NCBI GenBank assembly: GCA_049966155.1
Contig: JBMFVE010000019.1
Span: 1-34,502 of the forward strand
Length of the DNA stretch: 34,502 nt
DNA from: JBMFVE01 sp049966155
GTDB taxonomy: Bacteria > Bacteroidota > Ignavibacteria > Kryptoniales > JAKASW01
Direction of reading: 5' to 3'
Shown: positions 8,187-16,131 of the stretch, in pieces
Position numbering within the stretch: position 1 is the stretch's first letter
How the letters are laid out: every line of letters begins with the position of its first letter
Translations under genes and position numbers: made by a program
Notes under the pieces: generated by a model
Told to the model about the DNA's origin: nothing
The model's input: only the letters and a program-made list of their open reading frames with translations
The model's database searches: none

Positions 8187-9650
8187 ATGCCATCATCAAT
8201 TTTTTCCAATTCATCCTATGAAAATTTCAGAGTTTTCTACGACGGCCAGATAATTTCCGGAGGAAACCTTATGGAGAGGGTTGCTGCAACTGCAGGCAGC
8301 CTGGCCTCATCAGGATTACATCGGAATGATATTGCGGGAATTTTGAGCGATAACTCTCTTGAGTTTGTAATAGCAGTACTTGCATTATGGCAAATTGGTG
8401 CTGTCCCGATGCCAATCAGCACAAGGCTGACGGATAACGAAATTTCTAAAGTGCTTTCCTCTGTTTCATGTTCTGTACTTCTGACAGACAGCCAGAATGG
8501 CAGCAGGAGTATCCTGAATAAAATACGCAGCTTTACCTTTGCAGATTTGACGTATGAAAAAGCAAAAAGGGTAATGGAGATGTCTGACAGGTCTTATGAC
8601 GAGACAGCTCTTGTCATATTAACCTCAGGTTCTACAGCAACACCGAAAGGGGTCCGGCTAACATTTAAAAATCTGGTTTACAGCGCATTAGCAAGTGATC
8701 AGTTCTTCAATCACAAAAAAGACGATAAATGGCTTGCCAGTCTTCCATTTTACCATATTGGTGGATTTTCAGTTATAACAAGATCACTTTTGTTTGGAAC
8801 TGAACTAATTATTCCAAGTGATCTAAGTCAGGATGCAATCCTGTACTCTATCGGGGAATACCATCCTTCATTTGCATCATTTGTCCCAACGCAGTTGAAA
8901 AGAATTTTGGAAAAGGGAGGCACTTCCCATCAATCTTTGAGAAAGATCCTTCTCGGCGGGGGATTTATTGACAGCAATTTAGTCAGAAGTGCAATTGAAG
9001 CAGGTTGGCCAGTTGCAAAATCCTACGGTTCATCTGAAACTGCTTCGTTTATTACAGTCCTTCCACCAGAAAATTTCAACAATAAACCTGAATCTGCTGG
9101 CAAACCACTGGAAGGAAACAAGATCTTTATCGTCGATGAAAAAGAAAAATTACTGGCTGCGAATGAGCCAGGAGAGATAGCAGTTGAAAGTCCAGCAGTT
9201 GCAGGGGGATATATAAACGATGAATTGCTCACCCTTTCGAGGTTCAGAAAGGGAATTTATTATACAGGGGATTATGGCTATATGGATGGCGATGGATATT
9301 TATATGTACTTGCCAGGAAGGATGAGTTCATAATCTCTGGAGGTGAAAAAATTAATCCACGCGAAGTTGAGATAGCCATTCTTAACCATCCGCAAGTTGA
9401 AGATGCAGCTGTGTTGGCTCTCAATGATTCAGAATGGGGGCAAATAGTGGCGGCAGTTGTTGTGCCAAGAGGACAAGCTGAAATAACCATAAGCGATCTA
9501 AGAAGATTTTTGAAAAACCGCCTTGCTTCATATAAACATCCTAAGAAATTATTCACAGTGAGCTCAATACCAAGAACTCCCCTTGGCAAAGTAAAGCTGG
9601 GGGAATTACAGGAGATTGTCAGGGAGATAAATAACTCTTCACCATTCTGA
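8187..9650 (+). CDS. menE: O-succinylbenzoate-CoA ligase MenE
   Basis: MenE activates O-succinylbenzoate to its CoA thioester through an acyl-adenylate, giving the MenB substrate. ANL-superfamily motifs are all present: the phosphate loop LTSGSTATPKG (145-155), YHIGG, SYGSSETASF, YTGDYGYMDGDGYLYV, ARKDEFIISGGEKI, and Lys468 in PLGKVKL as the adenylation lysine. The 487-residue length fits. It lies 6 bases after menC, with AGAGGATAA as ribosome site before the ATG at 8187. It closes the men cluster; an 86-base gap follows before etfB. Confidence 0.93.
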   Translation: MPSSIFSNSSYENFRVFYDGQIISGGNLMERVAATAGSLASSGLHRNDIAGILSDNSLEFVIAVLALWQIGAVPMPISTRLTDNEISKVLSSVSCSVLLTDSQNGSRSILNKIRSFTFADLTYEKAKRVMEMSDRSYDETALVILTSGSTATPKGVRLTFKNLVYSALASDQFFNHKKDDKWLASLPFYHIGGFSVITRSLLFGTELIIPSDLSQDAILYSIGEYHPSFASFVPTQLKRILEKGGTSHQSLRKILLGGGFIDSNLVRSAIEAGWPVAKSYGSSETASFITVLPPENFNNKPESAGKPLEGNKIFIVDEKEKLLAANEPGEIAVESPAVAGGYINDELLTLSRFRKGIYYTGDYGYMDGDGYLYVLARKDEFIISGGEKINPREVEIAILNHPQVEDAAVLALNDSEWGQIVAAVVVPRGQAEITISDLRRFLKNRLASYKHPKKLFTVSSIPRTPLGKVKLGELQEIVREINNSSPF

Positions 9651-9668
9651 ATCAGCTCATATTCTCAC

Positions 9669-9697
9669 TTGAAGTTCTTCATAGTTCGCACTAAATT
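9669..9697 (+). promoter_or_regulatory. Candidate promoter for etfBA
   Basis: TTGAAG at 9669-9674 and TAAATT at 9692-9697 are separated by exactly 17 bases within the gap between menE and etfB. The -35 element matches the consensus well and the -10 at four of six bases. If real, etfBA can be transcribed apart from the men genes. It is a sequence guess only. Confidence 0.28.
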
Positions 9698-9736
9698 TTT
9701 CCATCACTTGCCACTAAAAATTTGATGAGGTGATCA

Positions 9737-10483
9737 ATGAAACTCTTCGTTTGCGTTAACCAGGTCCCCGATACTGAAACAAAAGTAAAAATTTCCGCGG
9801 ATGGTAAGACCATCGATAGGTCAGATGTCAATCTTATTCTTAATCCGTATGATGAATTTGCTGTCGAAGCTGCATTGCAGCTGAAAGAAAAGTTTGGCGG
9901 CGAAGTCACTTATGTCTCAGTTGGTGGTGATTCCAACAAGGAAGTCATCAGAAAAGCTCTCGCTATGGGAGGCGACAAAGGAATTCTCGTTAAGACAGAA
10001 TCAACAGGTGATTCCTATTCGGTTGCAAGGGCAATAGCAGGAGTACTCAAGGATGCAGGCGCCGACATGATTTTATTTGGAAAGCAGTCGATTGACTACG
10101 ATGATGCCGCGGTCGGAACAATGGTAGCTGAATTCCTCGGCATGCCGTCCGCTTCAGTTGTAGTGAAACTTGAAGTTTCCCAAAATGTTGTCATTTGCGA
10201 AAGAGAGATTGAAGGTGGAAAAGAAACTGTGGAACTCACAATGCCTTGTGTAATAACTGCACAAAAAGGTTTGAATGAACCACGCTATCCATCTCTCAAG
10301 GGAATAATGGCGGCAAAATCCAAGCCAATTACCGAGGTCATTGCTGCACCAATTGCACCACTGGTGGATGTACTTGAAATGAGGAAACCTCCTGCAAAAC
10401 AGGCTGGAAAGATTCTCGGGACAGACAAGACTGCTGTGCCGGAGCTAATTAGGCTCTTACACGAAGAAGCTAAAGTTATTTAA
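9737..10483 (+). CDS. etfB: Electron transfer flavoprotein, beta subunit EtfB
   Basis: EtfB is the smaller half of the FAD-containing electron carrier between acyl-CoA-type dehydrogenases and the quinone pool. The protein opens with MKLFVCVNQVPDTETKVK, keeps NPYDEFAVEAALQLKE, and has FGKQSIDYDDAAVGTMVAEFLG and AQKGLNEPRYPSLKGIMAAK, the signature region of the beta subunit. At 248 residues it is family size. GAGGTG at 9727-9732 sets the ATG at 9737. etfA follows 16 bases later. Whether this ETF bifurcates electrons cannot be told from the sequence by eye. Confidence 0.95.
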   Translation: MKLFVCVNQVPDTETKVKISADGKTIDRSDVNLILNPYDEFAVEAALQLKEKFGGEVTYVSVGGDSNKEVIRKALAMGGDKGILVKTESTGDSYSVARAIAGVLKDAGADMILFGKQSIDYDDAAVGTMVAEFLGMPSASVVVKLEVSQNVVICEREIEGGKETVELTMPCVITAQKGLNEPRYPSLKGIMAAKSKPITEVIAAPIAPLVDVLEMRKPPAKQAGKILGTDKTAVPELIRLLHEEAKVI

Positions 10484-10499
10484 AATTAAAGGTGGTGAA

Positions 10500-11480
10500 A
10501 TGAAAATACTTGCTTTTGCAGAACAAAGAGAAGGGAAGTTTAAGAAAGTTGCATACGAAGTCGTGCATGCTGCACACCAGGCTGCCTCACAACTGGGTGC
10601 TGAAATAGGAGCACTTGTTGTTGGAAAAGATGTCGAAGCTATTGCACCTGAATTAGGTGGGTATGGAATAAAGACAGTATATGTTATTGATGACAATAAG
10701 CTCAATTATTATTCATCAACCGCATATGCAAAGGCTGTTTTTGCGGCGGTTGAATCAACGGGGTCAGACGTCCTTTTCATTCCAGGGACAGCAATGGGGA
10801 AAGACCTCGGGGCTCGACTGGCAGCTAAACTGGGGGCTGGACTTGCAGCGGACTGCACACACCTTAAGTATGATGGCAGTGAAATCATTGCAACAAGACC
10901 TGTCTATGCAGGAAAGGCCCTAATTGACGTGAAAATTAATTCGCCGAGAAAGATATTTACATTACGGCCAAATGTTTTTAGTGCAGGGAGCCCTTCAGGA
11001 GAAAAAGCTTCAGTCGAGAAAATAAATGTCACATTTGAAGATTCAGACTTTACCTCCAGGGTAACGTCAGTTTCTGCAGCAAAAGCAGGGAGACCTGATT
11101 TGACAGAAGCAGACATAATTATTTCTGGAGGGAGGGGACTTGGTGGACCGGAAAACTTTAAGATGATTGAGGAACTGGCCGATTTACTTGGAGCAGGCGT
11201 TGGTGCTTCCCGTGCGGCTGTCGACGCCGGCTGGCGACCACATGAGGATCAGGTCGGTCAGACTGGAAAGACAGTGTCACCTTCACTATATGTTGCAGTG
11301 GCAATTTCCGGTGCAATACAACACCTTGCAGGGATGTCCTCATCGAAATATATAGTTGCAATTAACAAGGACAAAGAGGCTCCGATTTTCCAGGTGGCTG
11401 ACTATGGTATTGTTGGTGATGCCTTTGAAATAGTTCCCGAGCTGACGCTGCAGTTAAAAAAAGCTCTTGGAAAAGATTAA
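10500..11480 (+). CDS. etfA: Electron transfer flavoprotein, alpha subunit EtfA
   Basis: EtfA carries the redox-active FAD and pairs with EtfB. The C-terminal FAD-binding half is intact: SGGRGLGGPENFKMIEELA, SRAAVDAGW (from about residue 237), VGQTGKTVSP, AISGAIQHLAGM and INKDKEAPIFQVADYGIVGD. The 326-residue length is standard. AAAGGTGG lies just before the ATG at 10500. No ETF:quinone oxidoreductase or acyl-CoA dehydrogenase is in the window, so the electron donor and exit route are unknown. Position directly after a menaquinone operon suggests that menaquinone is the acceptor. Confidence 0.95.
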   Translation: MKILAFAEQREGKFKKVAYEVVHAAHQAASQLGAEIGALVVGKDVEAIAPELGGYGIKTVYVIDDNKLNYYSSTAYAKAVFAAVESTGSDVLFIPGTAMGKDLGARLAAKLGAGLAADCTHLKYDGSEIIATRPVYAGKALIDVKINSPRKIFTLRPNVFSAGSPSGEKASVEKINVTFEDSDFTSRVTSVSAAKAGRPDLTEADIIISGGRGLGGPENFKMIEELADLLGAGVGASRAAVDAGWRPHEDQVGQTGKTVSPSLYVAVAISGAIQHLAGMSSSKYIVAINKDKEAPIFQVADYGIVGDAFEIVPELTLQLKKALGKD

Positions 11481-11604
11481 CCTTTGGTTTAAAATATTTT
11501 ATGGAAACAGGAGATTGTTGTATAAGACGCTGATATGAAAAAATACAGGAATGAGAACGCAAGGCTAAGGATTTGTCAATTTATTATATAGTACCGGAGG
11601 TACG

Positions 11605-12207
11605 TTGGACAAGGTTTTAGTAGACATATTGGGAATTTCCCCCAGCCCATCCGGTCCTGGGGCATATGCACTTATCCTGAAGGAGGCTAACGGAGAAAGA
11701 CGACTCCCTATTATAATTGGTCAATTTGAAGCACAGGCAATTGCATTGGAATTAGAAGGGATAAAACCACCCCGTCCTCTGACGCACGACCTTGTAAAGA
11801 ATGTCCTTGAAACCCTGGGCAACTCGCTTGCAGAAGTTGTAATAAATGAATTGCGCGACGGAACCTTTTATGCCCGCCTGGCTGTTGAGGGCACAAACGG
11901 GTTTCATGAAATAGATTCAAGGCCGAGCGATGCAATTGCAGTGGCAGTGAGGTTTGGTGTACCTATATATGTCAGCGAAGAAGTTATGGAAGAAGCATCC
12001 TTTATTCCTGAAAACGAAGAGGAACCACCCCCTGCTTCAAAACCTGAGGAACACCCAAGAAAATCAAAAGAGAAGTCACCGGCACTTTCAAAAGAGGCAA
12101 AAATACAGCAGCTTCAGAAGGATTTAAACGATGCTGTAACTCGGGAAGATTACGAGAGGGCAGCAAAACTAAGGGATGAACTGAGGCGGCTTCAAATGGG
12201 AGACTAA
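11605..12207 (+). CDS. Bifunctional nuclease family protein (DUF151) with C-terminal UvrB/UvrC motif
   Basis: The first 135 residues form the BFN/DUF151 domain, with LPIIIGQFEAQAIALELEG near 34-52, NELRDGTFYARL and the conserved IDSRPSDAIAVAVR. Plant members are reported to have RNase and DNase activity; bacterial roles are poorly known. After a Pro/Lys/Glu-rich linker, the end (about 167-197) is a UvrB/UvrC-type helical hairpin with REDYERAAKLRDEL. The start is a TTG at 11605, supported by GGAGG at 11596-11600 and by the following residues DKVLVDILGISPS matching the family N terminus. It sits alone after etfA with a 124-base gap and leads into the TPR gene 18 bases downstream. Confidence 0.88.
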   Translation: MDKVLVDILGISPSPSGPGAYALILKEANGERRLPIIIGQFEAQAIALELEGIKPPRPLTHDLVKNVLETLGNSLAEVVINELRDGTFYARLAVEGTNGFHEIDSRPSDAIAVAVRFGVPIYVSEEVMEEASFIPENEEEPPPASKPEEHPRKSKEKSPALSKEAKIQQLQKDLNDAVTREDYERAAKLRDELRRLQMGD

Positions 12208-12225
12208 ACTTAAGAGGAGGCAATG

Positions 12226-12978
12226 ATGAGATCCTTTTCCCTCATTTTATCAGCTCTTTTTTTGTTCACAATTCAGCAGGGCCTTCAGGAACAGCTGGCA
12301 AAAAGTGATCAGCTATTCAATTCTTTTAACAACAAAGCTGCATATAACCTGCTACTGGACATCCAAAAGAAATATCCCGATAATGCCGAGGTTCTTTGGC
12401 GCCTCTCACGGGTAGTATATCACATCGCCGACCATATGCCCACCTCAACAAGCGCAGAAAAAGACGAACAACTTGCTCAGTACCAGAAAGCTTATGCATA
12501 TGCAGATGAGGCTGTAAAATCTGATCCCAAAAACTCTATGGCTTACACCTATCGTGCCGTTGCTAATGGGAAGATTGCCCTTTTTAAAGGGGTTTTCAGT
12601 GTATCAGGGATTGTAAATTCAGTCCGGCAGGATTGTGAAAAGGCTATCTCATTGGATCCAAATAATGCAATTGCATATTATGTTCTAGGAAGGACGCATG
12701 CAAAACTGGCAGAAAAACCAAAAATGTTTCGATGGCCACTCGGATTGGCATGGGGAAATATTGATGATGCCATAAAGTTTTACAATAAGGCTGTCTCAAT
12801 CGATCCAAACTTTGTAATGTTCAGGCTTGATCTTGCAAAGGCTTACATATCACAGGATATGTTCCAGCAGGCAAGACTCCAGCTTGAAGCCATCCCACAA
12901 CTTCCCAAGCGGGACGAGGACGACGACCAGATGAAAGCTGAAGCAGCAAAACTCCTCCAGGAGATCAAGAACAAGTAA
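12226..12978 (+). CDS. TPR protein resembling the RMDN (regulator of microtubule dynamics) family
   Basis: This 250-residue protein has a hydrophobic N terminus (about residues 4-17), probably a signal or membrane anchor, then a helical TPR array. Distinctive segments are the ADHMPTS stretch, SDPKNSMAYTYRAVANGK, SLDPNNAIAYYVLGRTHAKLAE, a Trp/Pro insert near FRWPLGLAWG, VSIDPNFVMFRLDLAKAY and a tail rich in acidic residues followed by AAKLLQEI. This order matches RMDN-type TPR proteins, which also occur in bacteria; no catalytic role is expected. AGGAGG at 12215-12220 fits the ATG at 12226 better than the one at 12223. The family match is from memory of conserved segments, so it is moderate. 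Confidence 0.7.
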   Translation: MRSFSLILSALFLFTIQQGLQEQLAKSDQLFNSFNNKAAYNLLLDIQKKYPDNAEVLWRLSRVVYHIADHMPTSTSAEKDEQLAQYQKAYAYADEAVKSDPKNSMAYTYRAVANGKIALFKGVFSVSGIVNSVRQDCEKAISLDPNNAIAYYVLGRTHAKLAEKPKMFRWPLGLAWGNIDDAIKFYNKAVSIDPNFVMFRLDLAKAYISQDMFQQARLQLEAIPQLPKRDEDDDQMKAEAAKLLQEIKNK

Positions 12979-13020
12979 GTAACTATACCTCGAGAATAGC
13001 GCGAGAAAAAATTGAAATTA

Positions 13021-13069
13021 AAAAGCATGAACTTAAAATCTGTCAGGAAAAGTCTGTTCTTATGCTTTT
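13021..13069. terminator. Candidate bidirectional terminator at the convergent junction
   Basis: AAAAGCAT-GAAC at 13021-13032 pairs with GTTC-TT-ATGCTTTT at 13056-13069, leaving a two-base bulge and a 23-base loop. The arms end in A and T runs, so the hairpin could stop transcripts from both sides. It lies between the plus-strand TPR gene and the minus-strand DUF2851 gene and overlaps the last bases of the latter. The stem is AT-rich and the loop long, so stability is uncertain. Confidence 0.35.
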
Positions 13070-14550
13070 ACCTGGTTCTTTTCAAATACCTGCTTACCAA
13101 TTTTGCAACGTGAGCACCGTCGCTCCGAACAAAGTGTCCTGTATAGCTGTATAGCTCCCTGTTGATGAAGGACAGACTCAAAGACATTATCACCATCGAA
13201 AAGCTGCTCTTTCATTGCCAGAGTTAAATTATTGTCCTCAAGCGGGTGGAACTGTTCCATGATTTTTATGGCCTTATCCTGGAAATAAGGAAGTTCAAAA
13301 GTTTTCCCTCTCAGATAAAGCAGTGGCAGAACAACATTGACAATTATTTCATTTGCTCTTCCAGCACCTATTAGCATTCGAAGTCTCGAAGCAGCTCTTG
13401 TCCCAAATACATAGTGATTTGCCCAATAGCCACCCGAAGGCACAATTAAAAAATCTCTCCATGTGCGAATGAAACCAGCATCATCTTTCTCAGCTGCATC
13501 CTGTAACAACAGGCGTGCTGAAAAATACCTCAGGCGTTTAGAAAACAGGATGCTTGCACCGGCCAGACGAACAGTGGGAAAATTTTGCGGCCTCAGCCTG
13601 TGGAAAAGCCATTCTGTTTCGTCAATATGTTCACGTTTATAACTTTTCTTTGAATCTTCCCATATTAAAGAAAGATTCTTGATGTATAACCTGGACTCAT
13701 CATCGTATTTCTCATATGAGCCAGGTAGTAAGCCTGCAACACCAAAAAAAATTGCTTCAGTGTTGAGCAATTTGCCCTTTGATTGTTCAGTTAAAAATTT
13801 TAATGAAACATTTTGAGATAGCTTTCTGAAAGTAATTGTGTTCTTGCTGTAACCGAGACCTTCTATAACACCTTCGTACAGAAGCTGATCCCAGTATTCT
13901 TCACGCTTGAGTTCCTCAGTTGAATATGTCCTGTGTTCAATCGCCAGTTCAGAGAAATCTCTGAAATACCGTTGTTTTGTCTCAAAAACAACGGGACGGT
14001 TCTCATCAATTATGTCCTTCAACCTCTCTTCGTATCTTCCCACTTTATGGAGGAACCTCTTTTCACCAAGGCGTTTGAGATACTCAAGCTTTATATCACG
14101 TGAAACTTCGCCGTTCTTTTCCGAACATCTTAATGTAAATTCGCGATCACTGTTCTTACGCAGTTGCAGGATACTTTCGGCGTCAGGCAATAAAAACCTT
14201 GTAAGCTCGACAGTCTCAATGACCCTCCCCGATTCAGTCCGCGGCGCCTCCTTGCTGTCATTGACGCTGACTATTTGAAGAACTACAGCGTTGTACCTGC
14301 GATCTGTGTAATGCTCGTGACTGTACCACTCTGATGACTTTTTATGGAACTCAATGTCACCTCTTAAAGTTTTGCCATTAATTTTAATCAGTGCATTCTT
14401 GAAATCCGGTCCGCTGTCACTGTTAGTATCACCGGCTTTTATAATTTCAATAGCTGCTCCAGTTGTACTGCGAAGATTTGATTTTGAAAATTTTTCTGCT
14501 CTGTAAATTTCTTTTAGTTGAATTTCAGAAATAGAATTGTTTAAATTCAC
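13060..14550 (-). CDS. DUF2851 family protein
   Basis: The 496-residue protein carries the DUF2851 hallmarks: SGPDFKNALIKINGKTLRG followed by DIEFHKKSSEWYSHEHYTD near the N terminus, and at the end QQGAIQLYRTLC with a cysteine cluster (CSERRCSRCKIGKQV). The family is widespread in Bacteroidota relatives and has no established function. The acidic/His N-terminal segment and the terminal cysteines (CxxxxCxxC) could suit metal binding, but that is inference. The start is a GTG at 14550, preceded by GAGGTG at good spacing. It follows pyrF on the same strand after 229 bases, so it may have its own promoter. Confidence 0.85.
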   Translation of the reverse strand: MNLNNSISEIQLKEIYRAEKFSKSNLRSTTGAAIEIIKAGDTNSDSGPDFKNALIKINGKTLRGDIEFHKKSSEWYSHEHYTDRRYNAVVLQIVSVNDSKEAPRTESGRVIETVELTRFLLPDAESILQLRKNSDREFTLRCSEKNGEVSRDIKLEYLKRLGEKRFLHKVGRYEERLKDIIDENRPVVFETKQRYFRDFSELAIEHRTYSTEELKREEYWDQLLYEGVIEGLGYSKNTITFRKLSQNVSLKFLTEQSKGKLLNTEAIFFGVAGLLPGSYEKYDDESRLYIKNLSLIWEDSKKSYKREHIDETEWLFHRLRPQNFPTVRLAGASILFSKRLRYFSARLLLQDAAEKDDAGFIRTWRDFLIVPSGGYWANHYVFGTRAASRLRMLIGAGRANEIIVNVVLPLLYLRGKTFELPYFQDKAIKIMEQFHPLEDNNLTLAMKEQLFDGDNVFESVLHQQGAIQLYRTLCSERRCSRCKIGKQVFEKNQVKA

Positions 14551-14779
14551 CTTTCACCTCTGTAAAAAACTCGGGTTCTCTTCACTACAACTCTTTTTTT
14601 ACCAGCAGTTATTAACGCATGTTTTAAACTGTTGGAACACGACTGTAGATCAATCCTATTAACCCAAATTTTCCATGCTCTATAAATAAAAACCACAATT
14701 TGCTTTTCATTCCCTACATAAATATACAATATTTTTCCGAAATGCTGCCGTTTAAACCGAGAATTACCAGAATCATAAC

Positions 14780-15574
14780 TTACTTTTTGAGAATCGTGCT
14801 ATAATAAAGTGCTTTCTCTCTGACTTTATCTGCAAAATTTTCATCAAATCCAGAGAAGATAATATCTCTGCCGACATTTACTATGAGCGGTGCAAAACCA
14901 TTCCGCGCAACAGAAGCCACTTCTTCCACTCCACCCCCCTGGGCCCCCACTCCGGGTACAAGTAAAGGAATATCTGGATACCTTTTCCTTATGTCAATGA
15001 GCTGCTCGGGATTTGTTGCACCAACAACTGCACCAATGTTGTTCTTGTTGTTCCATTCAATTAACTTTTCCAACACCACCTCATAAAACTTCTTCCCCCC
15101 AACATTTAAGAACTGAAAGTCCCTTGCCCCCCTGTTTGAGGTCAGGACCAAAATAAAGACATCCTTGCTGTCATATGACAAAAAGGGTTCAATGGAGTCA
15201 TAGCCCATGTATGGGTTTAGTGTAATTGCATCAACATTAAAATACTCAAAAAAAGCCCTCGCATAATACTTTACGCTGTTGCCTATGTCACTTCTCTTGG
15301 CATCCGCAATTACATATAGTTGTTCCGGCACATGGGCAACCGTTTCAGCAAAAGTATACCACCCTCTTTCACCTAGTGCTTCATAAAAAGCAGTATTCAG
15401 TTTATATGCGCTTGCAATATCCTTCGTTGCATCAATAATTCGTGTGTTGAATTCAAGAACAGGATCTTCAAATTCAAAAAGAAACTCAGGAATTTTTTCA
15501 ATGGATGGATCCAATCCAATACATAAAAATGAATTCTGTCTTAATATTGCCTTAGAAAGTTTATCAAAGCTCAT
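14780..15574 (-). CDS. pyrF: Orotidine 5'-phosphate decarboxylase (subfamily 2) PyrF
   Basis: PyrF makes UMP, the last step of de novo pyrimidine synthesis. The sequence has LCIGLDPSIEKIPEF near residue 17, KLNTAFYEALG, and the catalytic DAKRSDIG with Lys93 and its flanking aspartates. TLNPYMGYDSIEPF, VVGATNPEQL and VPGVGAQGGG form the phosphate-binding end. The length of 264 and these motifs fit the PyrF subfamily 2 type rather than the short E. coli type. Its ATG overlaps the dcd stop in ATGA, indicating coupling. It is probably the last gene of the long purN-to-pyrF operon. Confidence 0.93.
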   Translation of the reverse strand: MSFDKLSKAILRQNSFLCIGLDPSIEKIPEFLFEFEDPVLEFNTRIIDATKDIASAYKLNTAFYEALGERGWYTFAETVAHVPEQLYVIADAKRSDIGNSVKYYARAFFEYFNVDAITLNPYMGYDSIEPFLSYDSKDVFILVLTSNRGARDFQFLNVGGKKFYEVVLEKLIEWNNKNNIGAVVGATNPEQLIDIRKRYPDIPLLVPGVGAQGGGVEEVASVARNGFAPLIVNVGRDIIFSGFDENFADKVREKALYYSTILKK

Positions 15575-16128
15575 TTTGTATTCTGGAACTTACTGTCAAA
15601 ATTCTTCCACATCATAGACTCTACAGGTCGGGTTGTCCTCTTATTGTACTTTGCTGATCTTTTTTGATTATATGGAACCAGTACCTCTCCGCTGATTTCA
15701 AAATATATCAGCTGCCCTATCGGCATCCCTGCATAAATCCTCACAGGCTGCTTGACACTTATTTCCAGTGTCCACGTGTTGCAGTAACCTACATCACCCT
15801 TACCGGCAGTAGAATGAATGTCGATCCCAAGGCGCCCAATGCTCGACTTTCCTTCAAGAAATGGGACAAAACCATGTGTTTCAGTATACTCCTCCGTTAC
15901 ACCAAGATACAAACGACCCGGCAGGAGGAGAAACCCATCTTCTGGAATCTTAAAATAATTCAACATATTATGCTGTCGTGCGTCAAGTATTTCCTCACGA
16001 TAAACCGCAAGTGTGGATGCCAGGTGCACATCATATGAGTTTGAGCCAAGATATTTTCGATCAAATGGTTTAATTACTATGTTCCCTTTATCTATTTCTT
16101 CAAGTATGCGCCCATCTGTTAAAATCAT
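15571..16128 (-). CDS. dcd: dCTP deaminase Dcd
   Basis: Dcd deaminates dCTP to dUTP, feeding thymidylate synthesis. Visible motifs are GSNSYDVHL (28-36), the substrate-binding stretch EGKSSIGRLG (92-101) with Ser96 and Arg99, Glu122 in WTLEIS as the catalytic glutamate, AGMPIGQLIYFE and SAKYNKR near the end. The 185-residue length is normal. The segment HSTAGKGDVG (105-114) differs from the HVTAHRIDPG form of monofunctional enzymes. It has the TAG seen in some archaeal bifunctional deaminase/dUTPases, so dUTPase activity is possible but unproven. Three bases separate it from rodA upstream; it overlaps pyrF by four. Confidence 0.92.
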   Translation of the reverse strand: MILTDGRILEEIDKGNIVIKPFDRKYLGSNSYDVHLASTLAVYREEILDARQHNMLNYFKIPEDGFLLLPGRLYLGVTEEYTETHGFVPFLEGKSSIGRLGIDIHSTAGKGDVGYCNTWTLEISVKQPVRIYAGMPIGQLIYFEISGEVLVPYNQKRSAKYNKRTTRPVESMMWKNFDSKFQNTK

Positions 16129-16131
16129 TTC

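Noticed and set aside
11490..11501. Palindrome TAAAATATTTTA just after etfA as a terminator
   Set aside because: It is pure A/T with no loop or GC stem and would not form a stable terminator hairpin.
14547..14729. 60-codon minus-strand frame between pyrF and the DUF2851 gene, ending in a GTGA overlap
   Set aside because: It needs a TTG start without a ribosome site and matches no family; the stretch more likely carries the DUF2851 leader and promoter. The tight overlap is noted but not enough.
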